Origin: Tribonema minus
Lineage: Eukaryota; Sar; Xanthophyceae; Tribonematales; Tribonemataceae
Length of the DNA stretch: 64,000 nucleotides
Assembly: GCA_017506865.1 (NCBI GenBank)
Contig: JAFCMP010000334.1
Span: 930,001 to 994,000 of the forward strand
Reading direction: 5' to 3'
Shown piece by piece: positions 56,618 through 64,000 of this stretch. Position 1 is the first letter of the stretch, and each line of letters begins with the position of its first letter. The notes under the pieces are model-generated. The model did not search any database. It saw only the letters and a list, made by a program, of their open reading frames with translations, and was not told where the DNA came from. The position numbers and the translations under genes were made by a program.

Positions 56618-59600
56618 GAGAACAAAGTGCGCATTGTGCACGTGATGGGCAATGAGGGGGACCATGGCAGCGGTGGCGGCAGTGGAAAGCCCAGGATCAG
56701 TATCAGCAGTGGGGACTTTGCTGCCAAATATGAACTGCAGGAGCAGATAGGTGAGCCGTTGATTGCAGTGCTCAGCGATGCACTTCTGGACAAATGACAG
56801 TAAGACTAGCCATTCTTGCCAACAGATCAGTTCGACTTGGTCACAGGGCGTCCGTTGGCGCTCCGCTTGGTTACAATGTCATTTCGTTCTCGCCGACAGA
56901 TGAAAGCAACACACGGGTGTCTGTTGCCAGTCTGCCTGGATTGCCCCTCGGTGGAAGATGTGCTTACTTATATCCCCTGCCCCGTGTTACGGAGAGCAAC
57001 TGCATGGCTGGAGTTAACTGACAGGGCAAGGTCGTGGGGTGCTGCTCCAACTCACGCTGCCACTTGAGGTTGATCGATCACAGAAACCTCAGACGGCAGT
57101 GAAGGAGGACAGAGACTCTGCTAGGCTTTTGTAGTGGAAGCAAGGTTCTTTGCACGGTCAGGGTGTGAGTGGAGTGCAGGATTACATGGCGTCGAGCAGC
57201 TGCACACTGGTAAGGTCCAAATGGCGGCGCCTGCGTGGTTCACGTGACATGGCACCGCTATGCCTCAGCGCATCGCTGTGCATGTGCATGATTACGCTAC
57301 ACGTGCCTTTCCGCATCAGCCTCCCCCCGGGTGCCGAGAAGTCACATCCGGTGAAAAAAAGACTGGCAACGCGACTTGGGGACCGAGTCAAACAATGAGT
57401 AGGGGAGGTTGTGAGGTAGGGGTGCATGTGAGGCAACTGGCTATCTTGTTGAGAAAGTGTGACCAGATAGTGCGCAACCTTTTATGGTACAGTTGGAAGC
57501 GCCTTTGTCTTAACAACTGCTTGCATGTCGTTCACTAGTGTGTACGGTTGCGTACCCTTGAGTTCAGATCTGCACCATCATGCACATTGTTTGACTCACG
57601 GGCAGGCTTCAGGACACCCGTTCGCGCTTCATGCCCGCCTGGCATGCAGGAGACGAAGATTGCGCTTCTACACTGCGTGCCAAACATGCATGTGACCGAT
57701 GCCTTCACGTACAAAGAAGCTGCAGCGCACGACAACCCTCTTACACCCCCCCCCCCCCCCCCCCCCCTTACACCCATCCTGTACACTGAAGCCGCAGCGC
57801 ACGACAACTCTCTTGGACACATCCCCCCCCGCCCCCCCTCCTCTCACCCCCCCGCGCCCCCCTCCGCTGCCCACGCAGGCAAGGGCGCGAGCTCCACCGT
57901 GTGGCGCTGCGCGCGGCGCGCGGACGGCGACGCCCTCGCCGCCAAGGTCATGGACCTGCGCCCCCTCAAGTTCCGCGAGCGCTTCAGCATGGAGCGCCTG
58001 CGGCGCGAGGTGGACATCATGCGCCAGTTGCGCCACCCAAACATCGTGCGGCTCGAGGATGTCTTCGAGACGGACGACCAGCTTGTACTCGTGCTCGAGT
58101 ACGCGCGCGGCGTCGAGCTGTTTGACGCGATCCTCACGCGCGGGCGCTACACGGAGGACGATGCGCGGCCGATATTCTTACAGGTACTTCAAAAGTGTGT
58201 GATAGGTATAGTGTATGGCTGTGAAAGCGGGTGCGCGCTTGGCGTGCCTCGATATTCCTGCAGGTAGGGGCGTGCGCGCAGTCGGCGCGTGTATTGGGGG
58301 CGTGCTGCGCCCCGCCGGCCGAGCGATTCCTACAGTTAAAAGTGACGCCTTAGTTGCGTGCGCCACGGCGCAGTGCAGCATCTGGAAATTGTGTCGCGCT
58401 CGTCAGGAGACACTTGTGGCACGTGCGCTGCACGTCGTGGTGCATCGGGGAGTGGCGACGCGCCTGTCTTGCAGCGCGCTATAGCTGTTCTCAGCGCCTT
58501 CCGCGGTGCCCAGCACAGCAAGGCAAAGTGACGCGCATCGTCGCGTAGGGCTTACAAATGATGAGAGGCACGCGCTGGCACGGCTCATGCGGCGGCGGCC
58601 TCCCACGCGTCGTCATCACGCAGTCAGCATGCGTGGCCTCAAGCGCCCCCCTGGACCTGTGCTGCACCCCCGGCATCCGCAGCCGTGGGCTGCAGTTGAT
58701 GTTGTCAGCAAAGGCCTCTTATGAGCCAGATGCGGTGTGCAATTCCAAAGGCCAATGGCATAGGATTGGGAAACATTTAGCTGTTTTAGAGGCAGTGCAT
58801 GGTACAGAATTGCAGGAGGTTGGTATCATTTTTCAGGCTTCCGCCACAAATAAGCATTGTAACCACTTGAGCGTCAGGCAGATTGTTGATCTCCACAGAT
58901 ATTCTGAAGGTGATGTTCTGCAGTGGCAAAGAGATTACGGCACTAGCAGCGAACTGCTTTTTTGGCTCGTGGGCCAAGGCTGATGTGACTTCGCGGCTTC
59001 ATCGGATTGTGCGAGCGCTTCACTGAAACAGGGTTGCTTGAGTAGCGTCTGCACTGCAATGGCAAGTTCAAGTGCTAAGGCGGCCGGTCAGCACTGGTAC
59101 CACAAATCAAATTGAAAATGTAAACAGTAGCAGCACCTGCTCCATATTCCTCAAGTCTGCCAGAGGCATGAATCAACCTTTCAGTATGCATGAACGTGCT
59201 GAGTCAGGCAGTACCTTCAGCAACTTTTCAGAAATTGTTGAGCAGTCATAGCGTCCTGGATGTTTGGCGGTCTTACTCATGATGCATGCAAAGGTCATGG
59301 TCCAAGCAAGGTCGTATAGTACATGGCAAGAATCAGCAGGTGTTGTCCAGCCTTGCATGCTGTGTGCAGGCTCAAAGCGTCCTCCGACCGTCAGTGCACT
59401 CTTGCCAAGCGATTGGTGCAATGGGAAGGTTACTGAGTTGACACCAGTTTCAGCTGAATACCTTGCAAACTGAAATTCAGTAAGCCTGACACCACTTTCA
59501 TGTGAGGTGTGTGTGCTTCGACAGGCTCTCATACTTGTCAATTTGCACAAGTACCACCGTCTCGCCAGAGCATTCATTGTGTTACGCTAGCTTGCTCCAC

Positions 59601-62600
59601 CAGCCTATGCCCTCACAGAGCGGTTAAGGTCTTGAAAGGAGTGCGTCACGGCAGCACAATCATCGTGTTCACTACATTCACCAGCTTGAATACTTTGCTT
59701 GCTAAGTAGGTACATTTGGATGCCAACTCATGTGCTGGACTGTGCCATGCTATAGGTGGTGCATGCGCTCTACTAGCTCCACTCCCTTCACAAGATTCAC
59801 TGCGACGTGCCATGCTGCAGGTGGCGCGTGCACTCTACTACCTCCACTCCCTGCAAATTGTACATCGAGACGTGAAGCCCGAGAACATAATGGTGAGTGA
59901 GGTTGCTGACACACCATATGATAAGATTTCCTATGGCATGGCAGAGATGGCGCGTACGCAGCGGTACAAGTACATGCGTGAACTCGTGCGCGTAACCTGC
60001 CATGTAAGGCAGATAGCAAAAACCATACTGGTCCACAGCTCATAACTTGAGGCAACAAGTAAAACCTAGTGCCTACAGAGGGCTGCTGCTGTGATGCGCT
60101 GTTGAAAATAAACAATAAGTTCAACTTTTGTGCTTTTTCTGAAAATTTAGCCGAGGGACATACCTTGTTTAAACCATCGGACAGTCATATTGCAGTTAGA
60201 CACGCTCTGCATGATTGTGGAAACCTGTTGAAAACAGTGAGCAACTTTTCGGCTAGTAAAACTCAGCAATGACCAGTTCCACAAACAATACGCATACCTG
60301 TTGGCACAGAGCACATACTCTTCCTGGCAGCCGCTCTCACCAGTTCTCGCTGTTCTTGTACGCGAGCTTGCTAAAAAATCCATTCCTGCTATGTGGCGGT
60401 TATTGTATCATAATAGTGTATATACTTCGAAGTATATAATTTGTGCTGCATGGCAATATATATCACCTAATTAGCAAGAAAAAAAACCCATCTTTACCAG
60501 TGTCTACCTTCAAGAGTCCAGAACACCCGTCACATTCTACTTATGCAAGCATGCCTGGCAATTAGCAGTGTCGCCATTGCTTCAGCTCTGGCGTCAAATG
60601 ACGAAACATGCACTCATGTATGTATGCACCCACGTGTCCAGTGCGTGCGCTATGTGTTTCAGTTTTCGACAGCATGCTAGGCTTGTATAAATACCAGACG
60701 CACGAACAGTGACACAGCACTTATCATGGCATAGCAGTTGCCAATGCAAAAGGCAACACTCAGGTGCATCACAGCCAGTCACCAGCAGCAGTTCAAACAC
60801 CAAGAGAATGCCAGCTCCATGCAATGCAGTGCATGCGCAACATACTTCCTCTGTCTCAACAAGAATCTTCTTCAAGCACCAAGCGCAACCTCAAAACTAA
60901 TGTGTGCAAATCGGCCAAGTAATATACCAAGTGGGGACCCATGATGATCGTTTTCAGTCGTTACGCTCATTATTTTCCCAGAGCATCTGTGTCGCGTAAA
61001 CACCGGATGTTCCGGTATTTTTTCCTCATTTGTCAAGTTTACCTTTGGAAGTTCTCTTTGGTCACCTGACCACCATATGCCCCACACCACCATAGCTGCA
61101 GAGGTCTCACACAGCTGATGATGATGGTAGGTGTATATTCGCTACGCACACCATGTGTCGTGGAGGCATTGTCAAACGGCAAGCCAGGCTTGTGCTGGGA
61201 GATCACGATTAGAGCTGGTCGACGGGCAAGTGCGCACAACTCACTGACCAGAACGTGCAGCTGTTGAGGTCTCAGGTTGAACTTACCCTTCATAAGCACC
61301 GTTGTTCAGCGCAGGAACGTGCGGCAGCAATTCCGCACTGCTTCACACACGGCGGAACTCGCCAAACAGCGGCGAAGCAGGCATAGAATTCTGAGCGTAC
61401 AACGGAATCACTACACCGGTATGTAGTTATAACGTGATGAAACCTGCAACGTATAATATTACATTGCACGCGGTCGGCAACCCTGGTGACTGTCCCATGG
61501 CTACACTCTGCTGGCACGGCTGTTGCATCCGCTGTCCGTGTGCGCATGACTCAGCTGCGCTTGCACCGCCGTGCACGCGGTCACCGCTCGTGCGACAGTC
61601 GCGCCTCTGATGTCAGGGCACCTACCCGCATCCACTAGTCTCATGTTGAGCACCTTGCGTTCATGCGCTTTTGATGACTGCTGCAGATCCGCGAGCGCAA
61701 GACGGCTGACGGCCTGTACCCAGAGGCGAAACTGCTGGACTTTGGCCTGAGCAAAATGGTCGGCGAAGACATGGGCTCTGCGGCACGGACGTTTGTCGGC
61801 ACGCCGTGTTATTTGGCGCCCGAGGTCAGCAGCCATGTTGTCAGCACTTGCGTGACAGTTACATACATTGCATACTCCCGGTGGCTCCTGTTCTGAGCAC
61901 TAGCTGTTGCTCACAATGCGCATGCGAGGGGAGCCTGTATCTGGCCAGTGTTGCATGTCTTTGACTCAGCAATGCGCAGTGCGCGGCTGTGAGCGCTACC
62001 GCGCCAGCTCAGCAGATGTTCAATTGCGCCGCAACTGGTAATGCTATGCTGTCAGCGCACAGCCTTCTCATGAGTCTTTTGGCGGCAGCCCAAGCTGGCC
62101 TTCACTGAAGTACACGAATACAAGTCCATAGGTACATGAGCGTGCTGCCCGATACTGAGAGGGTGCTGCATCCGTCTTCCCGCATGCCCCGCACCACTGC
62201 ACTGGTGCTGGCCACCAGCACTGCAAAGATGGACTAGCTGGAGCGTCGGCTCTTTTACCCGCAATTCCTGAGTCACAAGCCTGGAGTCATGACACAAGGT
62301 TGCTCCTTCTCGTGTATGCGACCCTCAGGTTGAGCTCAGGGGACAAGGCCAGGGCGGCAGCTACGGCACTGCCGTCGATTGCTGGAGCCTCGGGGCAGTG
62401 CTCTACGTCATGCTTGCGGCACGATTTCCCGAGTTTGCCGTACCGAACACTCCCGGTGCGCGACCCATCCTGAGGATGGAAGGGCCGGTGCGTGCTGAGA
62501 TTCGTTGTCGGTCGGTCGGCTTGAATCTGAACCGTGAGTAGTACTGCAATTGAAGGTTTTGTGTGCTGCAGGCTGATTCAACCTTCGAACACATGTTTCA

Positions 62601-63930
62601 TCTGCAACAGTGTTTATCATGAAGTAATCTGTAAGAGAGCATTACCTGCAGCTGAATGCCTGAGCACTGCTGAATGTCTGAGCTCGGCCGCTGTGGTCAG
62701 TCACAGCAGCGGTGAGAAGGCGCTACAATGCACAGCTGCAAGCAGGGCTCTTGCTGACGTCGCTCATGTCGCTGCTGCTATCCTGTTTGCTGTACACTGA
62801 GTATGCCACGTCTCCTCCCCATGCTGACTTTTGTGGTGATACCACGGACTTGGGTCGCTGGCATTGTTGGAATGGGTGCAAGCATGCCCACCCCCAACCC
62901 CTCAAACCCCCAACCCCCTCGGCGACAGGCGACTTCCGTGCTGACCCTTGCACGCCGCCGCCGCCGCCAGCGCCGCATTGCTGGATCCCTAACCCCCATC
63001 GCCCATGGCCGCACCGCTCATGCGCACCACCCGCAGATGTGGAGCGGCGTCAGCGACAGCGCCAAGGCGCTCATCCGCGGCCTCATGGCGCAGGACCCCA
63101 CGCAGCGCCTCACCGTCGACCAGGCGCTGCGCTCGGCATGGGCCACCAACGGCAGCGCTCCGCCCGCCACTGCCGTTGCGCTGCCCGTCCCCCTCACCCT
63201 GTGGGGGCAGGAGCCCCCGCTGCAGCAGGTGTCGCCGCCACCCCCCGCTTTCCCCCCCAAGTTCCCCCTCCTGCTGGGCGCGCCGCCGGCGCCCGACGCC
63301 GCCGCGCGCGTGGTGTCGCCGCCGCCGCCACTGCCGTCATCTGTGCAGCCGCCAGCTGTCGTGCGGCCGTCCGCCGCGGGGGCAGCCGCCAGCGCGGACG
63401 CGGCGAGCATCAGTCCGAGCTCAAGCACGGCGACGGCAGCAGCGGCGGCGGCGGGCTCGTCGCGCAGCCTCGCCGTGCAGGCCGCAGCGGCCGGCGGCGT
63501 GAACCTGGCGCCGCTGCTGCAGCTGCACGGCGGCGTCGCGGCTGCGCTGGAGGCGGCGACGCGCACGTTCGGCACCGGCGGCGGCGGCGGCGGCGCAGCG
63601 TCGGCGGCGGCGCTGCGGCGCGGCGCGCTGCTGTGCCGCGAGAACCTCCTCGGCAGCGTCAAGCTGCTGCGGAAGATGGAGCACACCGCCGCGGCGGTGC
63701 TCGAGCTGTTCCCGGATCTGACGCTGGCAGTGGAGGAGCGCGAGCCGGCGCTCGCGCGCGAGTTCTTTGCAACGGTGCGCGCGTGGGTCGGCGAGCTGTA
63801 CGCAGCTGTCAAGGAGGTGCAGCAGGCAAACCATGCTAACGCGCATGCGATAAGGTGGGTCATGAGCATCAGCGGCGGCACAAACTCTGCTCACACCGCC
63901 AGGACAATGCTGAGACCATTTGGTGCCTGA
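56618..63930 (+). CDS. CAMK-group Ser/Thr protein kinase, CHK2-like (ends uncertain)
   Basis: Six exons join in phase: 56618-56750, 57879-58183, 59821-59892, 61687-61824, 62329-62487 and 63037 onward. Counting from exon 1, the kinase domain spans about 37-305: glycine loop GKGASSTV (45), ATP Lys in LAAKVMD (67), helix-C Glu in RREVDIM (88), HRDVKPEN (160-167), DFG (187-189), GTPCYLAPE (207-215) and VDCWSLGAVLYVML. All catalytic residues are present. GTPxYLAPEV and the ~10-residue loop before DFG point to the CHK2/RAD53 part of the CAMK group, but no FHA domain is seen. In exon 1 the first Met is codon 10 (56645); an upstream exon is possible. After the kinase come a proline-rich linker and a helical region (~410-540) ending in KEVQQANHANAHAIR. 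There a GTGGGT donor (63855) suggests splicing beyond the window; otherwise the frame stops at 63930. Confidence 0.85.
57715..57840 (+). repeat. Duplicated C-rich unit before kinase exon 2, with C22 run
   Basis: GAAGC(T/C)GCAGCGCACGACAAC followed by a CTCTTACACC-like word and a C-rich run occurs twice. The first run is 22 uninterrupted C (57746-57767). The array forms the far part of the polypyrimidine region of the exon 2 acceptor at 57879. Confidence 0.85.
58240..58340 (+). pseudogene. Ghost copies of kinase exon 2 end
   Basis: The exon end GATATTCTTACAGGTA (donor context) recurs as GATATTCCTGCAGGTA at about 58250 and as GCGATTCCTACAGTTA at about 58321, with a GCGCGC-rich lead each time. 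These are decayed tandem duplicates of the exon-intron junction. Confidence 0.6.
59756..59809 (+). pseudogene. Ghost copy of kinase exon 3
   Basis: It lies exactly one 65-bp unit upstream of exon 3 (59821), including the same GTGCCATGCTxxAG acceptor context. It reads VVHALY, stop, LHSLHKIHCDV against the real VARALYYLHSLQIVHRDV. The catalytic Arg-Asp pair is changed and a stop is present, so it cannot replace the real exon. Confidence 0.85.
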
Positions 63931-64000
63931 GCTACGGCTGGCGTGGCGTATGAGGTGGAGCCGGCATGACCTGGATCGACCAAAGCTCACACAAAGAGTA

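Noticed and set aside
62712-63839. 375-codon Arg-rich frame overlapping kinase exon 6
   Set aside because: Out of frame with the kinase; the kinase frame gives the conserved subdomain XI Arg (DPTQRLTVDQAL).
1-64000. tRNA or rRNA genes
   Set aside because: I saw no segment with a tRNA B-box plus acceptor-stem pairing or with conserved rRNA words; a covariance-model scan was not possible here.

Overview
This window is nuclear DNA of a eukaryote. The genes are split by spliceosomal introns, exons are GC-rich with many alanine, proline and glycine codons, and introns and spacers are lower in GC and packed with short tandem duplications. Short CCCTAA runs suggest a TTAGGG-type telomere. The mix (ankyrin proteins, a ceramide synthase, an NPEPL1-type aminopeptidase, a CHK2-like kinase) and the gene style suit a free-living protist or alga, but the lineage cannot be fixed from sequence alone. 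All gene models below were built by hand from splice sites, reading phase and family motifs.

Layout. 1-1672: GC-rich low-complexity DNA without a supported gene. 1673-4806 (-): a Rad60/ESC2/NIP45-like protein with three ubiquitin/SUMO-like domains. 6536-8471 (-) and 10512-12112 (-): tandemly duplicated cyclin-box genes, the second with a 4-nt frameshift. 12764-18483 (+): a five-exon ankyrin protein whose introns hold decayed copies of its own exons. 18484-20375: repeats, including one copy of a ~770-bp interspersed element. 20376-22628 (+): a four-exon gene of unknown family. 23319-36607 (-): an NPEPL1-type M17 aminopeptidase spread over more than 13 kb. 38961-43818 (+): a six-exon ceramide synthase (TLC domain). 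45816-50977 (+): a second five-exon ankyrin protein with a long low-complexity tail. 50978-56617: a repeat block with the second copy of the 770-bp element and a long foldback with ~565-bp arms. 56618 to at least 63854 (+): a six-exon CHK2-like protein kinase.

The genes do not form a pathway; they are independent housekeeping or regulatory loci. What unites the window is its genome dynamics. Introns grow by local tandem duplication that often includes part of the adjoining exon, leaving 'ghost exons' in the ankyrin, aminopeptidase, ceramide synthase and kinase genes. At least three introns use GC-AG splice sites. Long C or G homopolymers sit in several introns.
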